A stretch of DNA of 64,000 nucleotides from NCBI GenBank assembly GCA_022647725.1, contig JALCLG010000001.1:1404001-1468000 (forward strand), in the 5' to 3' direction. The stretch is from Bacilli bacterium (GTDB lineage: Bacteria; Bacillota_I; Bacilli_A; RFN20; CAG-288). The notes beneath the pieces were generated by a model, which worked only from the letters and a program-made list of their open reading frames with translations, was not told the DNA's origin and did not search any database. Position numbers and translations under genes: made by a program. This document shows positions 34,543 through 43,414 of this stretch, one piece after another (position 1 is the stretch's first letter; each line of letters opens with the position of its first letter).

Positions 34543-35172
34543 TCAGTCGTCTTCGCGGATAAAGTTGGTATGGATCTTGGCTTCACTGTTATCCCGCTGG
34601 ATGCCGGCTTTTTCTCCGGCTTCCTGACATTTGAGGAAATAAGCCATGTTATGGGCTAAGGTCCGCATCGTCTGCAAGCCTTCGAGATCCTTCTTCACTT
34701 CCTCAGGCGTATTGCCATGGACCTGATTCCAGTACTGGGAGCCGATGACGAACATGTTGGTCATCAGGAAATACTGATTCAGACGTTCGAAGCTGGCACT
34801 TGCTCCGCCCCGCCGACAGGAAACAACCGACGCCCCGGCCTTGCCTCTCAGTTTAGCGGACGCGGAATGGAAGAGCCGGTCCAGGAAGGAGCACAGCTGT
34901 CCGGAAGGTCCGGAATAATAAGTCGGAGAACCGACGATGATGCCCTGGCAGTCATCCAGCTTCTTCGCCACCTCATTGACGATGTCCGGAAGAACGCAGC
35001 ACTTCAACGTCTTGCATTTGCCACAGGCAAGACAGCCGGAAATCGGCTTGGTGCCAAGCCAGACGGCCTCGGTTTCAATGCCTTCCTCATAAAGAATCTT
35101 CGCCACTTCATCCAAAGCCGTAGCGGTGCAGCCCTTTTCATGCGGTGATCCGTTGATCAGTAAGACTTTCAT
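34543..35172 (-). CDS. Iron-sulfur flavoprotein-like NAD(P)H:FMN reductase
   Basis: A 209-residue flavodoxin-fold protein with phosphate loop NGSPHEKGCTATAL, a cysteine cluster CLACGKCKTLKCC and the FMN site GSPTYYSGPSGQLCSFLDR. A CRRGGASASFERLNQYF segment in the second half is typical of the family. The start at 35172 has a GGAGGAAGGAC upstream. It probably begins the 35172-32530 run of genes. Confidence 0.9.
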   Translation of the reverse strand: MKVLLINGSPHEKGCTATALDEVAKILYEEGIETEAVWLGTKPISGCLACGKCKTLKCCVLPDIVNEVAKKLDDCQGIIVGSPTYYSGPSGQLCSFLDRLFHSASAKLRGKAGASVVSCRRGGASASFERLNQYFLMTNMFVIGSQYWNQVHGNTPEEVKKDLEGLQTMRTLAHNMAYFLKCQEAGEKAGIQRDNSEAKIHTNFIREDD

Positions 35173-35273
35173 TGTCCTTCCTCCTTGCTAACCTCTTCTA
35201 TTTTAAACGAGTACGGAGATAATCCCAAGAAAAATGGAGAGATATCTCTGACAAGAATAATCTTCATTTTCAA

Positions 35274-35308
35274 TTTCCCAAATCAAAATAATATTTGAAA
35301 TTGGGAAA
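35274..35308. repeat. 35-bp palindromic repeat, left copy
   Basis: Imperfect palindrome with perfect outer arms TTTCCCAA...TTGGGAAA and an AT-rich middle. It is nearly identical (32 of 35) to the copy at 36533-36567 in the same orientation. It ends 33 bp before the ATPase start. Confidence 0.9.
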
Positions 35309-35341
35309 TGGAGGAATATAATCATTGAAAGGACTGTTACG

Positions 35342-36532
35342 ATGAAATTGATTCAAAGAGAAGACTATCTCAATCAGCTTAACCGGGTTAAGGGAACGCC
35401 TGATGTGAAAATCATCACTGGAATCCGTCGCTCTGGTAAATCCAAATTGATGGATGCTTTTGCCGAAAGCCTGGCGCAAAAAGATGCTGCTGCCAATGTC
35501 GTTCGCATCAATCTCCGCCTGAAACAATATCAGAACTTGCTTGATGGTGACAAACTTTATGACTTTGCCAACGCCCACGTTGCCAAAGGAAGAAAAAACT
35601 ACTTGATTGTAGATGAAATTCAGGAATCTTCGGGATTTGAAAGGACCATCAACTCCCTTTTGGACGAAGACAATTTTGAAATTTATCTGACTGGGAGCAA
35701 TGCCTTTATGCTTTCCAGTGATTTGGCAACTCTATTCGGAGGAAGAACTTTTGAACTTCATGTTTTTCCTTTTTCCTTCAAAGAATTCCTGCTTTATTAC
35801 CCTAGCACGGACCCCACTTCTTCCTTTGACAATTATGTTGCCAAAGGCGGCATGGCAGGGTCTTACCTTTATAGCAATCCCCAGGATGCCAGAAAATATC
35901 TGGAAGGCATTGTACGCACCAACATCGCCAAGGATGTTGTGAAGAAATTCAGCATTGAGAATGAAGTCTTGCTCAATATGGTCATTGATTTTTTGATGGA
36001 TAATATCGGGAGCAAGACTTCCATCCGCAACATCAGCAATACCCTAACGAACAATCGTTTTCAGACCAATAACAAAACCGTAGGCACTTATTTGGATGAT
36101 CTTTGCAAGTCCTTTCTCTTTTACCCGTGTGCCCGGTATGACATTGCCGGCAAACGATACCTTGAATCCGATAAGAAATATTATCTTTCGGATTTAGGCT
36201 TCCGTTTTGCCATTCTCGGGACAAGGAAACCGGACTATGGCCATCTTTACGAAAACCTGGTCGCCCTGGAATTGATGCGGCGAGGTTATGAGGTTTATGT
36301 CGGGGTGCTTTACCAAAAGGAAATTGATTTTGTGGCTGTCAAAGAAGGATCAAAAACCTATTTCCAAGTCAGCGATGATATTTCTGTTCCCAAAACTTTC
36401 ACAAGAGAAGTGACACCCCTTCTTGCCATCAAAGATGCCTATCCGAAAGTGCTCATAGCCCGTACCCGTCATCCCGAGTATCAATACGAAGGAGTTCGGG
36501 TTATTGACATTGCGGATTGGTTAAGCCATTAA
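35342..36532 (+). CDS. AAA_14/DUF4143 ATPase
   Basis: A 396-residue two-domain protein. The N-terminal P-loop ATPase has Walker A TGIRRSGKS (residues 26-34), Walker B LIVDEIQ near 97 and sensor LTGSNAFML near 118. The C-terminal DUF4143 domain carries the ENLVALELMRRGYEVYVG block and an FVAVK motif that resembles a restriction-endonuclease-like core (E-x-D-FVAVK). Such proteins are common in multiple copies in anaerobes and their function is unknown. The gene is more AT-rich than the core genes around it and is exactly bracketed by the 35-bp palindromes, the second starting right after its stop codon. Confidence 0.92.
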   Translation: MKLIQREDYLNQLNRVKGTPDVKIITGIRRSGKSKLMDAFAESLAQKDAAANVVRINLRLKQYQNLLDGDKLYDFANAHVAKGRKNYLIVDEIQESSGFERTINSLLDEDNFEIYLTGSNAFMLSSDLATLFGGRTFELHVFPFSFKEFLLYYPSTDPTSSFDNYVAKGGMAGSYLYSNPQDARKYLEGIVRTNIAKDVVKKFSIENEVLLNMVIDFLMDNIGSKTSIRNISNTLTNNRFQTNNKTVGTYLDDLCKSFLFYPCARYDIAGKRYLESDKKYYLSDLGFRFAILGTRKPDYGHLYENLVALELMRRGYEVYVGVLYQKEIDFVAVKEGSKTYFQVSDDISVPKTFTREVTPLLAIKDAYPKVLIARTRHPEYQYEGVRVIDIADWLSH

Positions 36533-36567
36533 TTTCCCAAATCAAAAAAATATCTAAAATTGGGAAA
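36533..36567. repeat. 35-bp palindromic repeat, right copy
   Basis: Begins at the base after the ATPase stop codon. The same TTTCCCAA/TTGGGAAA arms as the left copy, with three substitutions in the middle and no length change. Confidence 0.9.
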
Positions 36568-36623
36568 CAAACCTACCAAACCAAAGCAACTATTTCATCT
36601 CCAAAACCTTTTTTTGCCACGGC

Positions 36624-37814
36624 TTATTTCTTCAAAATAGCGATAACCTTTTCCTGTCTTCCGCCCACCATCTCAGGGATCTGGTCGGCGTTGATGTAGA
36701 CATCGGTTTCCGACCGCATGCCAAAGTCAGGAGCATAGATTCCCGGTTCCAAGGAAAAGGAAATATGGGGAATGATCTCCCGGGTATCATGCGACTCGTA
36801 ATTATCAATATTCACACCCGGACCATGCGGGGAGACATCGATGGCGATATTGTGACCGGTGCGGTGTGTGAAGTACTCGCCATAGCCAGCCTTTTCCACG
36901 ACCCCACGGCTGACGTCATCGACTTCCCAGCCCTCAACCCGCCGCTTTGGCAAGTTCTCTTTGATGAAAGCAAATGCTTTATCGACCGCTTCCCTTAAGA
37001 TAGCGAATCTTTGCTGATAGATTTCCGGTACTTCTTCACCGACATAGCCCATCCAGGTGATATCGGCGTAGACCCCATTTGGCTTATCCGGCTTAGCCCA
37101 CATATCGATGAGGACACTGTCCCCTTTCTTAATCGGAGAATGGATGGTTTCCGTCGGTCCGTAATGGGGGTTCGAGGCATTGTGATTGACGGCCACGATG
37201 GCGGCATCGTCATAGACCATGCCCTCTTCGTGGAACCGGTCGCAGATGAACTTCTGAATCGTATACTCATCCGTCTCGCCTTTTTCAAGAACGAGTTTCC
37301 TAATCAGCGCAAAGGCTTCGTCCTTGATCTCCAGAGCTTTCTTGCAGGCCCAGACCTGGCCTTCATGGGCTTTCTCATCATAGGCAGCCGAGAAGCGTTC
37401 CAGGATGTCACCGCTGGTGACGACCTGGATGCCTAACGACTTGATGAAGTCGACCGAACCGTAATCGGCCAAAGCAATCCGAGGCAAGAGACCTTCCTCA
37501 GAGATATCCATGGCCACCTTCTTGTAATTCTTGAAATCGTTCTTCTCATAGGCCAGCATCTCCTTCCAGGTCTTGTAGACGTGGAGATCGAACTGATGCA
37601 AGACCTCTGGATCCTTTAAAAACACGGTATCGATCAGATGGGTGATCAGATACGGCTTGCCGGTTCTAGGGAAGACCATCAGAATCTTCCGGGTCAGCAT
37701 CTTCTCTCCGACAAAGGAGACTAAGGTCTTATTTCGGTTTTCGTAGTCGACCAAGATCCAGGCATCCAAGCACTGGGTTTTGAGATAGTCCTGAATGACT
37801 TTTATTCTCTCCAT
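36624..37814 (-). CDS. M24 family metallopeptidase (Xaa-Pro peptidase-like)
   Basis: A 396-residue pita-bread-fold peptidase. Residues 1-150 form a creatinase-like N-domain; the catalytic domain carries the metal ligands in order: Asp in LIDMWAKP, Asp in YADITWMG, His in THRTGHNIAIDV, Glu in SLEPGIYAP and Glu in MRSETDVYI. It cleaves X-Pro or related bonds with Mn/Co/Fe. There is no signal peptide, so it is cytoplasmic. Length is normal for the PepQ/creatinase type. Confidence 0.92.
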   Translation of the reverse strand: MERIKVIQDYLKTQCLDAWILVDYENRNKTLVSFVGEKMLTRKILMVFPRTGKPYLITHLIDTVFLKDPEVLHQFDLHVYKTWKEMLAYEKNDFKNYKKVAMDISEEGLLPRIALADYGSVDFIKSLGIQVVTSGDILERFSAAYDEKAHEGQVWACKKALEIKDEAFALIRKLVLEKGETDEYTIQKFICDRFHEEGMVYDDAAIVAVNHNASNPHYGPTETIHSPIKKGDSVLIDMWAKPDKPNGVYADITWMGYVGEEVPEIYQQRFAILREAVDKAFAFIKENLPKRRVEGWEVDDVSRGVVEKAGYGEYFTHRTGHNIAIDVSPHGPGVNIDNYESHDTREIIPHISFSLEPGIYAPDFGMRSETDVYINADQIPEMVGGRQEKVIAILKK

Positions 37815-37846
37815 AAGGAATCCTCCTTACTAACGGACGTATTCTA

Positions 37847-38884
37847 TCATTTCTTCAGAGGAGCCGTCTTGTTTTCGATGAAAGCCAAGACATCCTTGGC
37901 TTGATAGGACGCTATGCCGGCCTTTTGATAATTAAGCCAGTCTTTGACGTCCATCGGACCCAGACAGAGACAGGCTTTCGAATCCTTCCGCTGCTTCTCG
38001 GAAAGATGGGTATGCTTCGAGAAAAGATACTCCTGGATATGGGTTAAGATCAGCCGTTCTTCGGGATGATCCTTCAAGGTCTTCTCATCATAAAGAAACG
38101 CCTTGGTTAAGGTTTCTTCACTAACGGCATCATAGTGAGGAGTTAAGTCTCTCACATCGATTTCGCTGTGGTTGGAGAAGACATGGTCTCCTTCCAAAAC
38201 CGTATACGGATTCTTGACCGAATCCGAATAGGCATAGGTCAACGGCAGTCCTTTGGCAGTCAAGGCCGCTTTGGGATGGTCGATGAAGGCCTGATAGGAA
38301 CCAAACTGCTCCCGGATGACCTTCTTCATTGCTTCAAAGACCTTCTGGGTATGGATCACATCGCTTAACGCCCGGTGATATCCGAGATCATCATGAATCT
38401 CAAAGAACTTCACCAGGTCACTGAGCCGGTGCCTTACCTTGGGGACCAGAGCTTTGCAGATGGGATAGGTATCGATGAAGGCATTGGAACATTTGTCCGG
38501 ATAGAGGGCCTGATTGAGGAAGCACATATCGAAGGGAATGTTGTGGCCGACGACCGGATCATTAGCGATGAAGGCTAAAACATCGGAAAGGACATCATAG
38601 ACTTCCGGGCAGTCTTTGACCGCCTCGTTGGTGATACCGGTCTTCTTCTCGATGTAGGCGGAGATTTCTTTCTCCGGCTTCACCAACTGGCTGTAGTTGG
38701 CGACGATCTGCTGATTGCGGACCCGGACCATGCCGATCTCGGTGATGGTATCCTCGACGGGATCCAGTCCGGTCGTCTCCAGATCCAAGACGACGTAGTC
38801 GTCCGGGAACGCCAAAAGACTCCGGTGGGAATATTCATAGATTTTTCGGTAGTGTTCCTTGAAGGATTTCGTTTGTTTTCTCAT
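37847..38884 (-). CDS. DEDDh 3'-5' exonuclease (DnaQ-like)
   Basis: A 345-residue protein. Residues 25-205 form a DnaQ-type exonuclease: Exo I VVLDLETTGL with Asp34 and Glu36, Exo II VVGHNIPFDMCFLN, Exo III HRALSDVIHT. The remaining ~140 residues resemble no family I know and contain no polymerase or BRCT motif. It could proofread for or assist a DNA polymerase, or degrade RNA; the sequence does not decide. It is 32 bp from the M24 peptidase gene. Confidence 0.88.
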   Translation of the reverse strand: MRKQTKSFKEHYRKIYEYSHRSLLAFPDDYVVLDLETTGLDPVEDTITEIGMVRVRNQQIVANYSQLVKPEKEISAYIEKKTGITNEAVKDCPEVYDVLSDVLAFIANDPVVGHNIPFDMCFLNQALYPDKCSNAFIDTYPICKALVPKVRHRLSDLVKFFEIHDDLGYHRALSDVIHTQKVFEAMKKVIREQFGSYQAFIDHPKAALTAKGLPLTYAYSDSVKNPYTVLEGDHVFSNHSEIDVRDLTPHYDAVSEETLTKAFLYDEKTLKDHPEERLILTHIQEYLFSKHTHLSEKQRKDSKACLCLGPMDVKDWLNYQKAGIASYQAKDVLAFIENKTAPLKK

Positions 38885-39045
38885 GTCCCTTGATTATACG
38901 TTAATCGTCAGCAAGAAAGAAGACCATCCTTATATATAGTGTTTTGAAAAGGCAAGGAATCATCGGCTTTTTGAGAAAAAGAGGGAGGTCAGTTTTCGAC
39001 TTTCCTGTTACCGCTTTCATCCCTCTTTTGTCATTTTTTGCTACC

Positions 39046-39072
39046 TTTCACACGGGTTGGCTTTGCTATAAT
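39046..39072 (+). promoter_or_regulatory. Promoter of the nucleoside transporter operon
   Basis: Extended -10 TGCTATAAT ending at 39072 with a weak TTTCAC at 39046-39051. The predicted start near 39079 is just upstream of the riboswitch. Confidence 0.65.
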
Positions 39073-39082
39073 CGAGCTGTCG

Positions 39083-39188
39083 TTGAAGCGACTATTCGTA
39101 TAATCACCCGGATTGGCGGGGAGTCTCTACGCTGTGGCCCATAAGCCAGCACTACGAATAAATCAACTTCAAAACACCTTTTTTTCTT
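39083..39188 (+). promoter_or_regulatory. Purine (guanine-type) riboswitch with terminator
   Basis: The aptamer spans 39092-39161. P1 is ATTCGTA/TACGAAT, J1/2 is TATAATC, J2/3 is GTCTCTAC with U51 kept, and J3/1 is ACTA, which puts C at the ligand-pairing position and so predicts guanine rather than adenine. L2 (GATTGG) is one base shorter than usual and P3 has a bulge. Flanking TTGAAG (39083-39088) and CTTCAA (39168-39173) can extend P1, and the T-run at 39179-39188 follows directly, so ligand-stabilised P1 may itself act as the terminator stem. It precedes a nucleoside transporter, as expected. Confidence 0.9.
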
Positions 39189-39274
39189 TTTTTTGATTTA
39201 TTTATAAAAAGCAGAGATTTCCTCCTGTCAGGCCTGAAAGTCACTTCGACACAGACCATAAAGGAGAAAAACAC

Positions 39275-40630
39275 ATGAAAAAGGGTCTGATGAGTCTTGC
39301 AGTGATGGGTTTAGCTGTTTTAGCTATGTCCGGCTGCACCAAAACCACTTCGACTGCTGCTTCTACCTCCGCCTCCGCTTCGACTGCTGCTTTCACGCTG
39401 AAGGCTGGTTTGATCAATGTCGGCGATGAACAGGAAACCTATTCGAAGGCTCATATTGACGGCTTCAAGGCTGCTGCCAAGAAGCTTGGCATCCCGGATG
39501 CTAACCTTATCATCAAGAATAAGATCGGTGAGACTGATGCTGTCACTACCAACTGCGATGAAATCGTCTCCAACGGCGCTTCCATCGTCTTCACCAATTC
39601 CTACGGCCATCAGGATTACACCTATGCCGCTGCCAAGAAGTATCCGAACGTCACCTTTGTCGCAGATACCGGCGATTATGCCGCTATCTCCGGCTTAACC
39701 AATTACAAGAATGCCTTCACCAACATCTATGAAGCCCGTTATGTCTCCGGTCTGGTCGGCGGCCTCAAGCTCAAGGAGCTCAAGGATGCCAACAAGATTC
39801 CTACCACCAGTATGGATGCCGATGGCAATGTCAAGATCGGCTATGTCGGCGCTTATAAGTACGCCGAAGTCATCTCTGGCATGACCTCCTTCTATCAGGG
39901 TGTCAAGGCCGGTTTCGGTTCCGATAAGGTTGCCATGTCCGTCCAGTTCACTTCGTCCTGGTATGATCATGATGCTGAAGGCCAGGCTGCGACTGCTTTG
40001 GTCAATGCTGGCTGCGTCCTCATCGGACAGCATGCTGATTCCACCGGTGCTCCGGAAGCCGTTGAAACGCTTCTCAACGCTGGCAAGGTCTGCTATTCTG
40101 TCGGCTACAACATCGATATGCTTTCGGCCGCTCCTCATGCTGCCTTGACTTCCGCTACCAACAACTGGGAAAAGTACTATGAGTATGCTCTCAGCCAGAA
40201 GATCGCGGGTGCTGACGTCGCTACCGATTGGGCTAAGGGTTATAACGATGACGCTGTTGCCATCACGACCTTAGGACCTGGCGTTGCTTCCGGTACTCAG
40301 GCTGCCGTTGATACTGCTATTGCCGGTATCAAGGCTGGCACGCTCCATGTCTTCGATACTTCCAAGTTCACGGTCAGTGCTGAGAATATCGCCAAGACCA
40401 AGGCTGCCAATGGCGACACCATCGTCACGGATACCACTGGTCACGTCACTTCCGATAAGGTTGATTTCTCCTATTATGATTGGTCGACCGGTACGCCTGT
40501 CCAGGTCCATAAGGGTGATACCTTAGAGACCGTCAAGACTTCGGGCACCACTTCCTACATCGAAGAGTCCGTCGTCCGTTCGGCTCCGTACTTTGGCGCT
40601 ATCATCGATGGCGTCACTTGGCTGAACTAA
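39275..40630 (+). CDS. bmpA: BMP family nucleoside-binding lipoprotein
   Basis: A 451-residue basic membrane protein (BmpA/Med) family binding protein. Lipobox MSGC with Cys21, then a Thr/Ser/Ala linker to about residue 42. Family motifs include an early VGDEQETYSKAHIDGFKAA, IVFTNSYGHQDYTYAAAKKYP and GLVGGLKLKEL. BMP proteins bind purine nucleosides for the ABC system encoded downstream. AAAGGAG precedes the start. Expression is under the purine riboswitch. An attenuator-like hairpin after the gene probably raises its level over the membrane subunits. Confidence 0.94.
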   Translation: MKKGLMSLAVMGLAVLAMSGCTKTTSTAASTSASASTAAFTLKAGLINVGDEQETYSKAHIDGFKAAAKKLGIPDANLIIKNKIGETDAVTTNCDEIVSNGASIVFTNSYGHQDYTYAAAKKYPNVTFVADTGDYAAISGLTNYKNAFTNIYEARYVSGLVGGLKLKELKDANKIPTTSMDADGNVKIGYVGAYKYAEVISGMTSFYQGVKAGFGSDKVAMSVQFTSSWYDHDAEGQAATALVNAGCVLIGQHADSTGAPEAVETLLNAGKVCYSVGYNIDMLSAAPHAALTSATNNWEKYYEYALSQKIAGADVATDWAKGYNDDAVAITTLGPGVASGTQAAVDTAIAGIKAGTLHVFDTSKFTVSAENIAKTKAANGDTIVTDTTGHVTSDKVDFSYYDWSTGTPVQVHKGDTLETVKTSGTTSYIEESVVRSAPYFGAIIDGVTWLN

Positions 40631-40657
40631 TCCGTTTCTTTCTAGCGTCAAAGTTGT

Positions 40658-40694
40658 GGGAGAGCAGCCCGAAGGCCGCTCTCCCGTTTGTCTT
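40658..40694 (+). terminator. Intercistronic hairpin after bmpA
   Basis: GGGAGAGC (40658-40665) pairs with GCTCTCCC (40678-40685), followed by GTTTGTCTTTT. The T-run is interrupted, so partial termination is likely. Confidence 0.65.
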
Positions 40695-40709
40695 TTAAAG
40701 GAAACCAAC

Positions 40710-42239
40710 ATGGGTAACACGATTGAACTGAAGAACATCAGCAAATCCTTTGGAACCATTCAGGCGAATAAGAACGTATCTCTCACGATTAAGCCTGGAG
40801 AAATCCTTTCTGTCTTAGGAGAAAACGGCTCTGGCAAGACCACTTTGATGAATATGCTTGCCGGCATTTACTATCCTGACAGCGGTGAGATTGACATCAA
40901 TGGCAAAAAGGTCACGATTGCTTCGCCAAAGGATGCTTACGATCATGGCATCGGCATGGTGCATCAGCATTTCAAGCTGGTCGATGTCTTCTCTGCCAGC
41001 CAGAACATCATCCTCGGACTGAGGGAAGGTTTTATGGTCAACCTCAAGAAGGTCGACAAGAAGGTCAGCGAGATTGCCACCAAGTATGGCTTCAGCATCA
41101 ATCCCCGGCAGAAGGTCTATGACATGTCCGTCAGCCAGAAGCAGACGGTGGAAATCATCAAGCTTCTTTATCGGGGCGTGGATACCCTGATTCTCGATGA
41201 GCCGACCGCCGTGCTGACACCCCAGGAATCCGATAAACTCTTTGAGGTCTTGCGGCAGATGAAGGCCAACGGCAAAGCCGTGGTCATCATCACCCATAAG
41301 CTCAACGAGGTCCTCTCCCTTTCCGATCGGGTCGCAATTTTAAGGAAAGGCGAAGTCGCCAAGGTCATTGAGACCAAGGATGCCACGGAAGCCATCTTAA
41401 CCGATCTGATGGTTGGCGAGCATATTGATCTCAAGATTGACCGTTCCGCTCCGATTTATGAAGAAAAAGTCCTGGAAGTCAAGAACTTAACCACCTATGA
41501 CGAGGAAGGCGTGAAGACCCTCGACAATGTCTCCTTTGATTCCTATGCCGGTGAGATCTTAGGCATCGCCGGTGTCTCCGGCTCCGGACAGAAGGCCCTT
41601 CTGGAAGCCATCTCCGGCTTACAGAAATCCCAGTCCGGTTCCTCCATTCTTTTCCTGGATAAAGGCAGCAAAGTCAATGAACTGGTCGGCAAGACTCCCA
41701 AAGCCATCAAGCGGTTAGGAGTCCGGCTGGCCTTCGTCCCCGAAGATCGGCTTGGCATGGGTCTCGTCGGAGACATGGGCATGACCGACAATATGCTGCT
41801 CCGCAGCTACGAAAAAGGAAACACTCCCTTCTTGGAAACACGGAAGCCTCATGAGACGGCTGTAAAAGTCAAGGATGAGTTAGCCGTTCTGACGCCTTCT
41901 TTGGATACCCCGGTCCGCAAACTCTCCGGCGGCAATGTCCAGAAGGTTCTGGTTGGCCGTGAGATTGCTTCCTCGCCCCGTCTCTTATTAACCGCCTACG
42001 CCACAAGAGGCTTGGATATCAACACCTCGTATGTCATCTATAACATTCTCAACGAGCAAAAGAAGAAAGGCGTTGCCGTGGTCTATGTCGGTGAGGATCT
42101 GGATGTCTTGCTGGCCCTGACCGACCGCATCATGGTGCTCTGTGATGGACACGTCACCGGCATCGTCGATACCCGGAAAACGGATAAACGGACCATCGGT
42201 GCCTTGATGTCGACTGTGCAGACCAAGGAGGCTAAATAA
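40710..42239 (+). CDS. nupO: Nucleoside ABC transporter ATPase, double NBD
   Basis: A 509-residue protein with two fused ATPase domains, as in the guanosine transporter NupO and sugar importers of the RbsA type. The first has Walker A GENGSGKTT near residue 37 and Walker B TLILDEPTAVLTP; the second has a degenerate Walker A GVSGSGQKA, signature LSGGNVQK and an altered Walker B LLLTAYATRGLD. The catalytic Glu of the second Walker B is replaced, typical of this subfamily's asymmetric sites. The start 40710 (MGNTIELK) has AAAGGAAA upstream; an earlier in-frame ATG at 40656 lies in the hairpin and is rejected. Confidence 0.92.
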   Translation: MGNTIELKNISKSFGTIQANKNVSLTIKPGEILSVLGENGSGKTTLMNMLAGIYYPDSGEIDINGKKVTIASPKDAYDHGIGMVHQHFKLVDVFSASQNIILGLREGFMVNLKKVDKKVSEIATKYGFSINPRQKVYDMSVSQKQTVEIIKLLYRGVDTLILDEPTAVLTPQESDKLFEVLRQMKANGKAVVIITHKLNEVLSLSDRVAILRKGEVAKVIETKDATEAILTDLMVGEHIDLKIDRSAPIYEEKVLEVKNLTTYDEEGVKTLDNVSFDSYAGEILGIAGVSGSGQKALLEAISGLQKSQSGSSILFLDKGSKVNELVGKTPKAIKRLGVRLAFVPEDRLGMGLVGDMGMTDNMLLRSYEKGNTPFLETRKPHETAVKVKDELAVLTPSLDTPVRKLSGGNVQKVLVGREIASSPRLLLTAYATRGLDINTSYVIYNILNEQKKKGVAVVYVGEDLDVLLALTDRIMVLCDGHVTGIVDTRKTDKRTIGALMSTVQTKEAK

Positions 42240-42240
42240 C

Positions 42241-43413
42241 ATGAAAACTACCACCAAACACGACCCTCTGTTCCGCATCGTCAAGAAAAACAACACCACC
42301 TGGAAGACCGGCCTTATCCATGGCCTTGTTGCCTTCGGAGTGGCGGTTGTCATCACGATTCTCTATCTTTGGGCCGTCAGCGGCAAGAATCCGTTTGTTG
42401 CCTTCAAGTACCTGATTGAGGGAACCTTCCAGGTGACTTCGACGGGCTTAAGCACCATCCGCCTCTGGTCAGCCATTCAGGAGATTGTGATTCTCTTAGC
42501 CATCGCCCTTGCTTTGACCCCGGCCTATAAGATGAAGTTTTGGAACATCGGCGCCCAGGGACAGCTCCTCATGGGTGGCTTGGTGACCGCCGTGCTGATG
42601 ATCTATCTGCATGGCATTTGCAGCAGCGGCGTCATCATTGCCTTGGCCATTGTCTGCTCAATGCTGGCGGGAGCCGTCTGGGGTTGGATTCCGGCCTATT
42701 TCAAAGCCAAGTTCAATACCAATGAGACCCTCTTCACCTTGATGATGAATTACATCGCCGTTTTGGTTGTCACGCTCTGCTACAACATCTGGAAAGGCTC
42801 GGCCTCCTCGATGCGGAACATCAATCTCTCCGATCAGGTCGGCTGGCTTCCGTATCTGGCTAACCAGGCTGCCTTGCTGCCGCTGATCTTGGTTCTGATC
42901 CTGGTGGGACTGATGACAGTCTATCTTCGCTATACCAAACACGGCTATGAGATTCAGGTCGTCGGCGACAGCATCCAGACGGCCCGTTATACCGGCATTG
43001 CCGTCCGCCATGTGATCCGCCGGACGATGGCCCTGAGCGGTGCGCTCTGTGGCATTGTCGGATTCTTCTATGTCTCCAACTTCTCGCATATCATCTCGGC
43101 CACGACCGGCGGCAGCTATGGCTTTACCGCCATCATTGTCTGCTGGCTCAGCCACTTCAATCCGATTGCGATGGTTGGCTATAGCTCCCTGATCATCTTC
43201 TTAAACAAGGGTGCCCGTAACCTCTCCAATGTCAACTATTCTTCCAACCTCAACGAATACTCGGCGGAAGCCATTGTCTTCATCATCATCTTAGCCATCA
43301 TGTTAAGCGAATTCTTCACCAACTATAAAATTGTCACGAAACTCGACCCGCATAAACGGACCAATGAACTGACGGCGGGCCTTGCTGATCCGTCGACCAA
43401 GGAGGCTTGTTAG
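42241..43413 (+). CDS. nupP: Nucleoside ABC transporter permease 1
   Basis: A 390-residue permease of the BPD_transp_2 family with about nine to ten helices, homologous to NupP/YufP. Characteristic are PAYKMKFWNIGAQGQLLMGG and the nucleotide-domain docking region QTARYTGIAVRHVIRRTMAL. It begins one base after the ATPase stop codon, with AAGGAGG in the end of that gene. It pairs with the next gene product to form the channel. Confidence 0.92.
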   Translation: MKTTTKHDPLFRIVKKNNTTWKTGLIHGLVAFGVAVVITILYLWAVSGKNPFVAFKYLIEGTFQVTSTGLSTIRLWSAIQEIVILLAIALALTPAYKMKFWNIGAQGQLLMGGLVTAVLMIYLHGICSSGVIIALAIVCSMLAGAVWGWIPAYFKAKFNTNETLFTLMMNYIAVLVVTLCYNIWKGSASSMRNINLSDQVGWLPYLANQAALLPLILVLILVGLMTVYLRYTKHGYEIQVVGDSIQTARYTGIAVRHVIRRTMALSGALCGIVGFFYVSNFSHIISATTGGSYGFTAIIVCWLSHFNPIAMVGYSSLIIFLNKGARNLSNVNYSSNLNEYSAEAIVFIIILAIMLSEFFTNYKIVTKLDPHKRTNELTAGLADPSTKEAC

Positions 43414-43414
43414 G

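Noticed and set aside
38944..39144. 66-codon plus-strand frame
   Set aside because: It runs through the promoter and into the purine riboswitch.
38938..39179. Long-range pairing TGTTTTGAA with TTCAAAACA around the riboswitch
   Set aside because: The left arm lies upstream of the predicted transcription start (about 39079), so it is not in the riboswitch RNA.
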